Assembly (NCBI RefSeq): GCF_964204645.1
Contig: NC_134032.1
Location: forward strand, 5,823,175 to 5,887,174
Direction: 5' to 3'
Origin: Tubulanus polymorphus
Taxonomy: Eukaryota; Nemertea; Palaeonemertea; Tubulaniformes; Tubulanidae
Length of the DNA: 64,000 nt
Every line of letters starts with the position of its first letter. Within the stretch, counting starts at the first letter, position 1. The notes beneath the pieces were generated by a model. That model worked only from the letters and a program-made list of their open reading frames with translations. It was not told the origin of the DNA and did not search any database. Below, piece after piece: positions 1 through 13,500 of this stretch. Made by a program: the position numbers and the translations under genes.

Positions 1-3000
1 CAACACCAAGATATCTCTCTTCGACCGATGTTGCACCATAGAAGATCTGATTCTTTCAACTCAAGGAAAATGATTCAACACGATCGACATAACACTGGAA
101 TAGGTTTGCAGTAACTAACGGTTCATTTCATTTAGTCCTATGTACTTTTTAGCCAATTTTGATTTGATTGTAATTGAAACTCTGGAACTTTTTACAGAAG
201 ACAAGTTGAAAAAAAAGTTATGCTTGATTCTCATGTTCAAATTTAATTCAAATTCAAATTTATTTTGTTACATCATATTTACAAAGCATATCATTGGTTC
301 ATACAGTAATAAAAATTAGGACAGAACAAATATTATTACAGAATTTCCAAAAAGGCAATGAATTTCTATAACTACATGAAAATTAGTTTTCTTATAACTC
401 AGATCAAGAGTGACTCTCCGGTTTATTAGGAAACACACGCAACTAGTGGAATAGGTTTGATTGACACACATATTGTTGCAGGTATCAATTGTTTATCACT
501 ATAGAATTTGTAATCCATAAAAGCCAAAATCAACATCAGCCGGAAACCCAGACCAGATCAATTCATAATTTATTGATTGAATCTACACTACAATATATGT
601 ATTTATTCAAATATTTCAATAAAAACATTAACTTCTTAAATCTATTCAAAATCATAATACGTTCTTATCTGTAAATTCACTCAATCTATCGACTCAGCAG
701 GTGCTTAAGATGAGTTCTTATTAGGACAGATCCATTTTTAAGCATGGTGATAATACAGTATCATGATGTTTGAATGCCAAAATAAATGCCTGGTCAAATA
801 GATTAATATTTGTTGATTGTACGTCCGCGTATGTTCGGTTTCAAAGCTGAATCATATTTGACGTTTACACAGTGGTAGCATATTAGGTTCGAATCTGTCA
901 ATGCATTTTATAAGATGTATCGATATTTCAATTTACTACAATTCCCATCTTTCTGAATGGCTTTGCAGAAAACCCGTCATCGCTGCTTGGCAGCTATATT
1001 TTGATTTAAGATACTCAGCTGTTGCTACTAGTGCTTAGTAGCTTCATCAGGTAAACCAGTAATGTCAACGGAAAAAGCGAACAGTATTAATAGAAAGAGT
1101 GACACAAACTAGAAAATACGTACTGAGTGAGTTGTACAACTCATACTTCAGTTTATTCTTCTGGTAACGACAATACTTGACGTGCAATTCATATCTACCC
1201 AAATTCAATAACAATTCATCACATAATGGGTCTTTTTGTGAAAAAACAGGCAGGCTAAAGTAAAGCTACATACATAAGTTTATATTACATCACATTTCCT
1301 AGAGGAGAAAAGTAATGTCATTTCAGCAAGCATGATATACATGATTTAGCAATGTGGTCTTAGCACCTCTTATAAGTTTTGCATGTGTTTTTCATTAAAA
1401 TCGGAATTGATAATAAAGTTGCCCGTAGTAAAATTGTTTTGCTGCCGAATTTCTATTTGCGTTTTCTTTCTCTTTTCCAAGATATCTTGCGCCACCTGAG
1501 AGGTTTATGAGGATATAATCGAAGTTAAGTTATACAAGTACTACACAAGCTTGTATCGTACAAACTTGTATTCATCATTAATGATAAAGATATTTTTCAG
1601 ATAATCAGAATTCACCGCGAAAAACTTAAATTATACGTTTTTAGCTGACCCAGAATTAGTGAACAACCTGTAACAGATTAATCCATTTCGGCCCTTATAT
1701 TTTCACCAAGCAAACAGCCTTCCCGAAATACGTCATGGAAATAGCTTAAACATACGTGTTACGACATCCGTTTTAACGAATATTCAAGGAAATGTATTAG
1801 TAAGTCGTAAAACGTAAATCGTAACTCGTAAAACGTAAGTCGTAATTCGTAAAACGTAACTCGTGGAAGTCGTATGGCCCTTGAAGTATTCCATACTAAA
1901 AGATTGTTTACCAACTTTCTTTTTCGAAAATTGTCTTTTGAAAAACAAATCATTGTTTGTTGCGCGTAGTTGATGAGCAGGCACATACTCTTCTAAAACC
2001 TCATTGAGATAAGATGGTCAAGACCTTTATGGCGTAGTGAATAACAGCTTGAAGTCCGAACGGTATGATGAGACAGGACGCCAATGTAACTATTTTAAAA
2101 CCGGGGTGATATGTTTTCTACGACTAGTTTTGGTTACAAGCATAGCAGCATTATTTTGAAACAATTGAAGTTCATTTTGTAAAGAAACGGGTGATACAGA
2201 CGGAAGTGAATTTGCATAATCCAGACGTGATATAACTAATGAATTATTTGCAAATTTTACATTGATTGAGTACCTAGGAAATGACGAATTTTGCTTAAAA
2301 AATATAAATGATAATTAGCTTTCCGGCAGAAAATGAATATGATCGGTAAATGGATGTCTAGATGCCTACATAAATCATCCTCGCTTGCCAGGGGTCCGGT
2401 ATCGCTCCCCGAGCTCTTTTCCACCAGCCCCCTGGTCTCACGACGCGCGATTTCATTACTAGCATGACGTCATATATTGACTTGCGAAATACTTCCTTGT
2501 TTGGTAAAACGTTCGCTGATTGGTCCATTTAATGGGAACTCCAACAGAAGTCGGCTGGTAACGATAGACTGGTCGCCTGTCCAATTCTGCGTCACCTGCA
2601 TTCGCAGACAGAATAGTCTTACTGAAGGTAGAGACCGGCAACCAGTCGACTGGTAACGACTCCAATTACGACTAGGGTCAAGGGGTTCGGGGAACAGCTT
2701 TAGCGTAGTGAGTTCGAATCCCTTGACGGGTGAAGATCACATAAATCGACCTATCAAATTACTTGCCGTTAGTCTGGACGGAAACACTTGATCGCCTTCA
2801 TGAATCCGCTCTATGACATTATCGAATTATGCCTTATCTTCTTGACTTATTCTGATAAAACCAGGTACACTTCAAGATCATCAGCAGTTAGGTTCACTCA
2901 TGACTCCGGTCAGTGATGATGAATTTGAAATTGTCTCGCAGGTGTCTGGACCGGTATGCATGGAAAACTGGGGCTAGGGGGGAATAGATGCGATAAACGG

Positions 3001-3017
3001 GGATCCTACTATATCAT
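1..3017. other. Non-genic upstream DNA
   Basis: A+T-rich sequence without a recognisable gene. Contains a short TTCAAA-type simple repeat at about 238-265, a short tandem repeat at 1799-1866, and around 2690-2740 a tRNA B-box-like word (GAGTTCGAATCCC) that may be a SINE head without a convincing A box. Short open frames here show no family motif. Confidence 0.5.
1799..1866. repeat. Short tandem repeat of TCGTAAAACGTAA-type units
   Basis: About three diverged units alternating CGTAAAACGTAA with TCGTAACTCGTAA-like words. It reads as a minus-strand peptide repeat (TFYELR) only because the unit length is divisible by three. Confidence 0.7.
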
Positions 3018-3309
3018 CAGGGTGGCCACATACCTGGAAATCTAAGGAATCGGAGAAAAGTCGGGAAATATTCTTTTCATTGAAAGATTTTGGAATTTTG
3101 TTTTAAAAGTTAGAAATCGGGGGATAAGTCCGGGAAAATGTTGAGATTGCTAGATCGCACATCAAATCAAACAGTTTCCATCTACGTATGTCTTGGCGTG
3201 ATTTGACCTGCGTTAATCGATTGAATTCTTGCAGATCAAGTCGGGGAAAACAACATGCATGTCGGGGATTAGTCGGGAAAAAGCATGTCAAATAAATATG
3301 GCCACCCTG
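3018..3309. mobile_element. hAT-like miniature inverted-repeat element
   Basis: Starts CAGGGTGGCCACATA and ends TATGGCCACCCTG, inverted ends of about 11 bases with the CA...TG termini usual for hAT elements. No transposase inside. Flanks show only partial agreement (ATCAT / ATCAG), so the target duplication is eroded. The body repeats GTCGGGAAA-like words. Confidence 0.6.
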
Positions 3310-4228
3310 AATCAGACTCCGTTTTTCCGGGAGTCGATTGCCTCCGATCACCGCATGCCAATTTTCTCATTCTAATAACGGCCCATCTCTGCTCCAACTG
3401 ACCCCCAGAAATAAGGTACATCAGGGAAAATGAATTGATCCCGCGAGACCCGAGGCAAGCAGATTCTACTTATACGTGTGTATTATTATATTAGTTGACT
3501 CATCCAGGTGTCTCAACTCCTGATAAGGATTTCTTTATTCATCAATGTTTTTTAGCATCGACCGGCGGCCTGGCTAGGCGACACTGATGGTATGTAGATT
3601 TACATTTAAATTCGATAGAAAATTGACCTACATCTTGAATTCTAAATCTGTCAAGCGCTGTCTCCGAGGAAGGGTTAACCCATGTTTGAGCCGTCCGGTG
3701 CGTCCCATAAAGATCGTCCCGTATCGACTCCTATCTGAGAACTTTGCAAAGAATGAAGAACTTAACTCGTTAGTACTCAGTAATTTTACTATGTTATCAC
3801 GCACTTGTATGGAGTGATCTACAGGTATATAGCATGAACTTTACTCCAGTTATATTTTCGGCAATCCCATCTAACACATCCTGATGGTTGAATTCTCGGT
3901 AACTGGGAGTTGGCGAACGTAATCGATAATTCCTTATCTAATTCCACCATGATTTATTGATTGGATGAAACACTACGATAAACAAGATTTCAACACTTAA
4001 CTTGAGCTCTACCTAAAGTACGCCTGAACGTTCCGACATATTGAATGATATTCTCGCGTGTCGTCCCAGGTCTTCCACTGATGACGACCGATTTTTTTCA
4101 TTAGTAACTTAGCAGTTGCCGAATTCGCCGTATATGGCGCCACAATGCAGTACTCTGTGAATTGATCACGTTTCGGCGGTTTTTTCTGATCCGGCGCGTT
4201 CAGTCGAAACAATCCACCTCGCAACGCG
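3310..4228. other. Upstream region of the SDR16C-like gene
   Basis: No coding feature recognised. The last 150 bases before ATG 4229 are richer in CG dinucleotides (tttcggcgg, ccggcgcg) than the surroundings and probably hold the 5' UTR and core promoter; no TATA box is obvious at a usual distance. Confidence 0.35.
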
Positions 4229-4524
4229 ATGAAACAACTCTACGAACTAATTCGCGCTTTGCTCGACGCTACGATTGCTCAGTTTTGGAGCGTTGTGCAT
4301 TTTTTCGTCAGCCCAGCACCGAAATGTGTCCGCGGCAAAGTGGTATTGATAACGGGCGCTGCGTCGCCGAACGGTATCGGACACTGGCTGGCGGTGAAAT
4401 TCGCAGAACTCGGCTCCGTGCTGGTTCTGTGGGATATCGATAAACTGGGCCTGCAAGCGACAGCAGAGGAGATACAAACTCGAAATCCAGACACGAAGGT
4501 TTTTACGTTCGTTTGCGATGTCGG
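4229..4524 (+). CDS. SDR16C-like gene, exon 1 (anchor and cofactor-binding half)
   Basis: Open from ATG 4229 to the donor gtaagt at 4525. Encodes residues 1-98 plus two bases of codon 99. Contains the membrane-anchor stretch, the glycine-rich NAD(P) loop, the acidic residue Asp69 and the CDV motif. The reading frame continues only five more bases past the donor before the sequence loses similarity, supporting the border. Confidence 0.88.
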
Positions 4525-7500
4525 GTAAGTTTCGATAGTGTCATTTCCGATGATATTTAGAGAAAATTCCAAATCATTAAAATTACATATAGCCTACTTT
4601 GGACGACATATAAATGTATATACTAGATATTCAAGGAAATTTCAGTAAGAACAATCATAACGCTATTTCCGGGTACCTAGTATCATGAAGTTCAATGAAA
4701 ACTTCATCTGAGCATTCTATAGGCTATGCAATTTACTGGCACGTACTCCCAAGCAGTCATGAATTAGAGTTGCATGTGTCAAACTTCGTCATTTGGATGC
4801 ATCTTTTGTATTACTAATTCGTTTTATCAAGTATTCCACGTCATCACCTGAAATCGTCTGTTGAGACTCAATTTGTGTTTCCGATTCAAATTAGTTCGAA
4901 TTGCTATATGACCAATGAGTCCCAATTTCCATTTCAATTTACTAGCTTTAAGTCATCATTTGGCTAATGAAGTCACAATGAAGTCGTCGTTATTGAGTCC
5001 AAAATTATATCTCGAATTTAATTTTCTACGTAAGTGTAAGTACGAACGTAAGCCTATAATATAGATTATATAGATTATAATACGTCCATGATCGACATCT
5101 AGGCATTTACAACGACTTAACCAACTTTGACTGACGGGAATGCATATTTTTATATAGTTGTTTTTGTGTAGGCACGACCCCCTACTGTACCGCGCAGTGT
5201 CTGGGCTAACAATAGCGTAACAACTGTCACCAAAAACCAGAAATCAAGTCAACAAAGTTATTGAAACGCGTATTAGCAGTGTGTTGTATCATGTCTGATT
5301 TCTTTGTACAACCCTAGACTATATTCTATGATATAACCGAATATAAAATGCCGCACAAAGAATAAAAAGTGTACGAAATTTTTCCCTGAGCTAATACTTA
5401 TCTAAGTTAGTGTTTTGACTATCGTATAATTAATACTCACCTTCAGGAATACTAGGGTTATAAAAGTGATGACTTACACTTTTTATTTCAGATATAGGCC
5501 TATTTCTAACACTTTTAAAAATTTAATAATGATATCATTTGTACTATCATCAATCAAATTTAGGTTACAAAAAAAATCAATGATAGATATATATATATAC
5601 TGTATAACGTCGAGGTAAGAAAGTAGAAATCTGATCATTTTGAATTCAAATGAAGAAATATCGAATTTCAATTATTTCTTATCTAAAGTATTTAACAGAT
5701 AAAATGTGTTTATTCAGGACTCATAGTAGCCTACTATATTGGGATAGAGGGGAAAATTGCTTTTATTGTAGCTGAATCTTTAAACTGTATTTTGAAACTC
5801 GATTACCGGTACTCCCTTCTCCCTTTAGTGCACGCCGGCTGTGAGTGCACACCGGCTGTACAAACATTTACCTACTCGAATAGTAGGTCTTGCGTAAATT
5901 AAAAAAGAGGACTTAAAAAAGAAAATATCTTAGATGAAATATGAGGCCTGTGTAGTATCTTGAATAGGTTACACTAGTAAAATCTAAGCCTCGATCATAC
6001 CATGGATTATATGAGGAAACCGTTTTGTGAGTCGGGCAAACTGAAATTTTTATCAGCCCTATAATACGCTTGGTATACGTGCGGAAAATAGATCATATAA
6101 TTCAAACCCTTATGTCAAAATTTAAAAGTAAATAACAAACCTGACGGTGATCCCTAGAGAAGCAAAGTTCGAAACTTCGCCTCCTCCGTTGTTAATTTTT
6201 GCGTGACAAATTTTGCTTTTAATCTTTCAAATTTGAACATAGTTGGTTTTGATAATCGAATATTAATCTAATATTCGGCCTTTCACTCGAGGCGTATAGA
6301 TTTATATTTTATAGTCGAGTCAATTCATTTTTGAATCATTTTCGTCCACAGCAAAATAAATCTATACAGTGACGAAGTTATTTCTGTGCAATGAAGCAGT
6401 TTCTATAGACCTATATGTTATTTCCATATAGCTCTAAACTCTGAACGACCCTTCACAGCCCTTCTCAAGTACCGGATTAAATCCTAAGTAGTTATAAACA
6501 CTGTTCGAGTTTTCTTTTTCTTTATATTGCTAATGAAGTTTGACACGATTCAAATACTGGGTATTAAGGTTATGAAAAGAAGTCAGCGGTGTAGATCAGA
6601 CTGCAAAGGTCAAATATTTCTAATTGAATCTATATCTCTATGTCTACATATGTACATGTATTTACATATGTATACTGTAGTATTTTTATATTAGAAATAG
6701 CTAGTTATAGTATCAACCCTGACCTGGAATTTTTCCTATTATCTTGTGACGATGATTAAGTAAATAATTAGCCAGTAATTAATAAATCGCCTAGTTAATT
6801 ACCAAAAAGGCTGGGGTACCCTGTCCCTCTCAGTTGGACAGCATTGTCTATTCTTCAGGATAGGTGGTAATCGTCGTCGATTAGCGAATTTTTGGAATAT
6901 TTCCTGCGAAAGAAAGGTTGTTGTTTCCACGAGACTGAGCACAATATTATCGAAATTATCATCGTCCAAGTAGGGTGCTTGCAGAGAAGGGTTATCAGTA
7001 ACCTGCGATGTGACTCTTGTCTTGAAAATCAGGGAAAACATCAGGGGATTTCTTGACTGGTGGCGAGTGGCAGAAGAAATCTCTTGATAATAAACAGCCC
7101 ACACTGTGGATATCTCATATCAATCAGATCAGGGAATTTTCTATCAAGGGCCACTGAATTTGGGATACCCTTATCTGTTAGTACCAACAGGACCAATTTA
7201 AAAAGTTGCGAGCGTACACACCAAAGCTCCATATGGTTTAATTTGACTTTGGATCCAGTTCCACAGCTATGGGTCTAATCTGACTCCAAGACCAGTTCCA
7301 CAGCTGTGTGTGGGTTAAACTTGACCTACTTCCACAATTTTGTAAGTGCAATTGACTGAGGACCAAGCTCTAAGATATATGTGGATTCTAAGATCTGAAT
7401 TGGGTTCTACGTTCTGAAATGAAGATCTTACAGTAAAGTCTCAATGTCGAAATGTATATCTTATGGTTATCAGTAAAATAACATATCCAAGCAGTAGGAG

Positions 7501-10500
7501 ATGGTTTGAATATAGACACTATTAGAATATATAGAATAGAATATATTTTATTGCTCACAAAAGTACATTTGCTTAGAGCAAAAAGACAATACAACATGAA
7601 TGTCAATACAATACAATATCAGGACAATATCAGAAACAAAATTATGTTGTATTTTGGATAGGTAATAACCAAAGCTAATATCTATCCAAGATTACACAAC
7701 ACAATTAATGTGTGACAAAAATAATACAGCAATGTTATTCAAAATATTTGAGACCTCTTCGTATAAATAAGGCAAGCTTTCGGAGTTTTAAATCTGATGA
7801 TCTAAATAAATCTACAAATTTATGTAATTGTGGGTTATCTACGTACAAGCTAAAAAAGGTATCGACGGAAATGGGCAAAAAATGGACAAACAGATATAAA
7901 TGAAATTCGTCACAGACAATCCGTCGATCATCGAAAATATACTAGTAGTACTCTCCTCGTCTGGGTTCGGATTTTAAGAGGCGTTCGACAAAGGATCGCT
8001 TCCGATAAAGAGCACATACATCCTTAATAGTCTCTCTACAAAATACGGACGGTATCAACGGGTCGACCAGCACGAAAGATCAACTTTCTGCTGATCGTGG
8101 AATTGGACGAAAACACAGTTTACGTCTATTCGTTTCATCTATATTTCAACTCGTTCTGTTGTGTTTTCTCATGAATTTCCAATCAGTTTTAATAGCATGA
8201 TCCATCCGCCGTTTGAAAGCTATCAACACAAAACTAAACACACCTGTTTTTCTGAAGTTTCTTTTCTAATTATAACCAACAACACCAGTTATTTGCAGCC
8301 TTATTATTCGCAACAGCTACAAAAAACCCTCACCTTTGAAAAGTAGACAGACACCTGTTCATGAACAGGTTCTGATGGTGTTTTTACCAGTCGGTTGGTT
8401 CTAAGGGTTATTACAGCCGAGGTCTTTGCGTCTGTGTAATCTAATCGGTATACTACTAGTGGGTAAAAATTATGGTCCAATTAACTCAGACATAAAACTG
8501 GCCTTTTCAAGAAGAATATTCTTTATATATCAAATGATGCAGGGATTTTATCTTTAAACCCTTTGATAACTCACTTAATTCTTTCTTTTTTTCGAAATGA
8601 TATGGATATTGGTCTTTAACATCTGTTTCCATATGCAAATAAACGACAGGTCGCAGTTCCACCTTTCGTAAAAAGGAAGAAATGTTTTATCTTTATGTAG
8701 GAGGAAAGTTCATTCGAATTTAAGTGAAATGTGAGAAATCCAACCGCGGCGTGAGTAGGTTTTGGTGCCGTTAACCAAAACATCGGGTGTTTACACCTGT
8801 GTAAATGGAAAAAAAATAACATGCACTGCGTATATTGAGAATGAGTGAGTAGGCATAAAGGGGGATCTAGATAAAATAATGTGGCTTCGTTGCTACTGCT
8901 TTTTACCACAGGTCTAGGTGGTAAGACTCGAGCTAGAATGTCTGTTAAACAGACATCTTCCCTATTATACGCGTCTATCTGGGATTTGCAGGATTCAAAA
9001 TATAAACAGACTCGAAGAACAAATGTCTCGCATGTTGAAAACTTTACGTTACTAAGTGCTAGGGGAACGAAGGTCAGATGACTCTTCCTCTTAGAAGACT
9101 GTTTCCTCAGTTGGAACACCGACTCGGATGTTCGGCTCTGTCATTATAGTCTGCATTAATAATTTCTGTTTGTAGAGGTAGGGGTTCGTGTAAAATCTCC
9201 TGTCCAGATATAATTCCATGTACAGTTGAAACGACAGTGGAACCCGCTCAATCCCATTATTACACATTCAATTGATGTTCACGCTCCATTGTTCCATCTA
9301 CCAGTTTCTATCGGGGAGCTTATGATTTGCAGTACGGAATTTGTATTTCATATTCTAATGTCACTGGCGGCCTTTTGGTTACCTAGCAACCACGTGGAAT
9401 AATGTAGTAGAAAATTAACCATGACCTCCACCTCAAATCCTGTCAGTAATAGCATATATGGAAAGATGATATCTCCAAACATAGGTTTGCACCCTAAAAT
9501 CATGTTTCTATCATCTCCCATTCCTTATATACCTGGATATCTGAAACATGATAGAATTTCCATTCAGTTGCCATGGATACGTAAAATTAGTTGGTTGCCA
9601 TGGAAATACAAGCTGGCTCCCCTTCTAAAACTGATTGTCAGGTTTGTATGAACATCTGGGCCAATTTTCGTGATTTTGTCCACCCGTAATAATAAACACG
9701 CTAAAGCCATCCTACTATTTTGATTGAGAAAATGAAAATCGTCTCCAATAGCAGCCAAATTGCATTTTTTACAAATTCTATGATTTCCTCGATCTGGCGA
9801 TATCTAACAGTTTCAATAGGCAAATTATGGTTCGAGCATCTGAATCGACACAAGGCAAAGCGTAGACTAGGGGTAGCTGGTCAAATACTCTTCAGATTTA
9901 AAACAATTTCTAAATCGCCTGTAGGTTATGGTGATTGGTGATTCGTTAACCTTGGTACGCCAGTACTGACCTGTGTCTGTTCAATATACTACGTTTGCAC
10001 TGGGTACAGTTTGGGATTCCCAGACGTGGCCGAGAGCATTTTTAACAGGAATATAACTGACATTAAGTAACCATTGCGTTTGATAAATATGTCTGTACAT
10101 AAAAGAAGAGATAATAATAATAAGAGCTAGTATAGCGCAGAATCCGTGTTTCCACGCTCAGTGCGCTGTCTCCACATAATGCCTTCTACACAATAAAGTT
10201 TTCAAAGCTTTTCGAAAGCAGGTAACATCTTCAATTTTCCTGATTCCGACTGGTAGACTGTTCCACAATAATGGACCTTTATGAGAAAAGGACCGATCGC
10301 CATATTTATTGTTGGTACGCGGTAAACTAGGCACCGGTTGACACATGAACGTGTTCTACCTTCCACCAATTTCAACATGTCCGACAGATAATCTGGCATC
10401 TTCTCGTACAACGCACGATGTACAAGAGAAATATGTTCAGTGTGTGAAATTAGTCTTGTCTGCAATTTAACGGCTTCAGTTTAACATATATTTCTAAAAG

Positions 10501-13500
10501 GTAGCGCCCAAGCTCACCGTATATAAACACTCTAGTCGTGCATCTTTTCAATCTAAGTAAATATTCCAAAAATTGTAGCTGAACACGTTCGAGTACCTGT
10601 GTGTTCTCATATCCCCACATTTCACAGCCTGTGACCTCTTCGGTGTGGCTGCAGACCGGTTAATAAAGCGACCATTAATTGCTATTCGCAGATCTTTCTT
10701 CACTTCCGTTTTCGGACTTTTATGTCGTTTAATCTCTCAGCATGGGTCTGGCTCGAATGCCAAACATTGTTTTATTTCTCTATCTTTCGTAGCTTCTCTT
10801 TTTTTCCGCAAAATGTCATTCCTAATACATTTCGTTTTTCGCGCTACTTAGGTGACGAGTTTTTTGCTTCTCTCTGGTCGGCATTTGCTTCGATGCAGAG
10901 TCTAGGAAAGTTAGAACAGGAATATTATTTTGGAGGCTCTTTTCTAGACTGCTTATGACGATGTCCTCTAGTGGGTCGGTTTATTGCTTTTTTTGTAGAG
11001 CTAATTTACGCTGCAAATCTAAACAGAGGTTTTCCAGACTTGTTATATCTACCTTAGATGACTTAAGCTGGCTGGTTAAACAAGCATTATACATATTCCA
11101 CACGGTGCGGCCGTCTCTCTCATTCGAATTCACTTCGGGCTTACATTTGCGTTGATCGAGGCAATTTTAAGTTATCACGTGAATCGCGGATTACGTCGCT
11201 TCGACCTACGCGCTCTCGCGTTCACACCCCCGTTGACAATCGCATCGCAACTGCTGTCTAGTAGTAGCACACCCAACGCGTATGATTGGCTTGAAAGAAT
11301 ATTATAACGTCTTAGATTCCATGTTATGATAAATTTTCAATATCAGTTTGGGAATGGGGCCAATGCATCAAATACCCTGATAATCTGATGCCCTAATGAT
11401 ATCATGGTTTGAGTTGTTTCTCTCAGGACGGGAAAATGAACCTTTTTTTACCCACCGCCGAGAAAAAAGGTTTCCCCGCGCACAGGAATAAAAAGAAGTC
11501 ATACAGTTAACGATTCTAAGTATACAATTCCTCTAAGTTGATCGGTTGTTTTAAAACTGAATTTTTTTCTGCATGCATGTTTGTGAAGACCGCTTTCAGT
11601 ATTTTCCACTTACCCTCCGCAAATCTTTGAGAGTTCTATAGGCTTAAAATTCTGCATCTGTCTTTTTAAATATTCCCATCAGCAAAAACAACTACGTACG
11701 TAGTTAGTCTTAAACGTCGACATGTAGAGAGTCTATCCATTGAAATATTTGTCTATCCGTTGAAGCAGACCTATTTGAAAAACCTTTCTCAATTCTTTAC
11801 TTGCAATTCCAGATGTTAAATCTGGGAAGTGTTTATCTTTTATGTGAATTTCGTTAACTGTAAAGATTGGAAAATCCCGAACTGACATATTCTTTTAAAT
11901 TGAAATGCAGTGAGTGGAACCACGACACCAGTTCTCTCACCAGATGGCGTGATGAACTTTCAGCCTCACTCAATCAAAATTAGTTGATTAGTTCATTCCA
12001 CCTCGAACTGAATTTTTAGGCTCCCGAATCCATACATTATCACTGTACCCACCAAATATACATTAGAGTAATTTGCTATTCAGTGATTGGTATAGTTTTC
12101 ATTCATAATTGATTCCGTTTAAGAGAGTTCATTCGATTTTAACAGAAATGTAGAACAAAGTGAACGCAGAAGAATAGGAAAGAATAGATTTATTTACGCT
12201 CTACCCGTTTCCTGAAAAAAACGAAAATAAAAGCATTTTAAAACATAGGAAAATTCGGTTACTATTTATAGTGAAAGAGAGGACGTTCCGTGTTTTTGGA
12301 AAATTCTGCGATTCCGCAATATGACAACACCGACGTTTTTACTCGATGTCTTATAAATAGAGGTGTCCAGCCCATATCACCTTCGATACTTAATAACGAC
12401 GTGTGTCCTCCTGTTCCCAGGAATGAACGCATGGCTTTACATCCATACAGCACTTCCATAATCTATGCTTGGGATCGTAGTTGCATTGTATATTTTACTA
12501 TAGGTTTTATGTGAATGACCGCTTGAAATAAAGTGTTTACAAATACGGCTACCTAGTGCCTTGCTAGATGCTTTGGCAAGGATCAGCCATGTGACTATAA
12601 TCAAAATATTCATACCTCTTTACGCCTAAATATCTGTATACATTCACAATTTCAATAGTTTTGTCCCGAAGTTTGAATTGGGAGTTGGTAACTGGCGCAG
12701 ATTTCTTTCTAAAGTGCATTATTTTGGACCTCTGAAGATTTACAGTCAACTTCCTTTTTTCTACTCCATTGCATTTAGTTCATGTATCTGTAACAAATGT
12801 TCATCTTCTGCTATTAGGACAATACCAACAGCATTGAGGAGGATTGACAACCTAACGCCATTGACCTCCACACCAAGCCCGAGAGTTTTAATTTTTTAGG
12901 CTAACTCATCCAGGTACAACAAAAAATGACAGGTGGCCATTTATTCTGACCGGTACATCGTTAGCCATATACGTACATTTGATAATTCTGAGGAAATTTC
13001 CATTTATACCGATTTAAGTTTATACCGGAGGTGCCAGCGATCCACACAATCGAACGCCTGTTTTTAACAATGGATGTTAGGCTATTGATATGATTAAGGC
13101 ATGATCGCCCTTTTCGAAAACCATATTGTTCGTCACTGAAATCACCGTTCAAATTTGCATAAAACGTTAGAAAATTATTTGAAATTGAACTGAAAAGCTT
13201 TCCCACGTTTGAGTTAAGACTGATACCTCTATATCCAAGAGGTGTAACTTCATCTTTATCTTTTTTTATGAATAGGATGCAAAATACTCTGGTTCTATGT
13301 TGATGGAACTTTACCGGCACTAAGTATTTTTTTGAACAGAATGCACAAAATCTTGCAAAGATTAGGCCTTTTTAACACCTCATTGGGAATGTTGAAAGTT
13401 CATTCATATTCATGGCAGATAACCTTCACGTCGTAGGGATGCCCTTTTAATATAGATGGAAACATGTTTAATAACTTAGCAATTTGTTAGAATATGAGTT

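Noticed and set aside
2680-2745. tRNA gene suggested by GAGTTCGAATCCC
   Set aside because: B-box-like word only; no A box at the proper distance and no cloverleaf. At most a SINE head.
4162-4443. 93-aa frame overlapping SDR exon 1, and two minus-strand frames there
   Set aside because: Shadows of the exon 1 coding sequence; only the 4229 frame matches the SDR family and the splice donor.
8341-8372. Palindrome ACCTGTTCATGAACAGGT as a nuclear-receptor or p53 site
   Set aside because: Half-site spacing does not fit either consensus well and it lies deep in an intron without other support.
8616-9119. 167-aa minus-strand open frame in SDR intron 1
   Set aside because: Longest frame in the intron, but composition is that of translated noncoding DNA and no motif or splice structure supports it.
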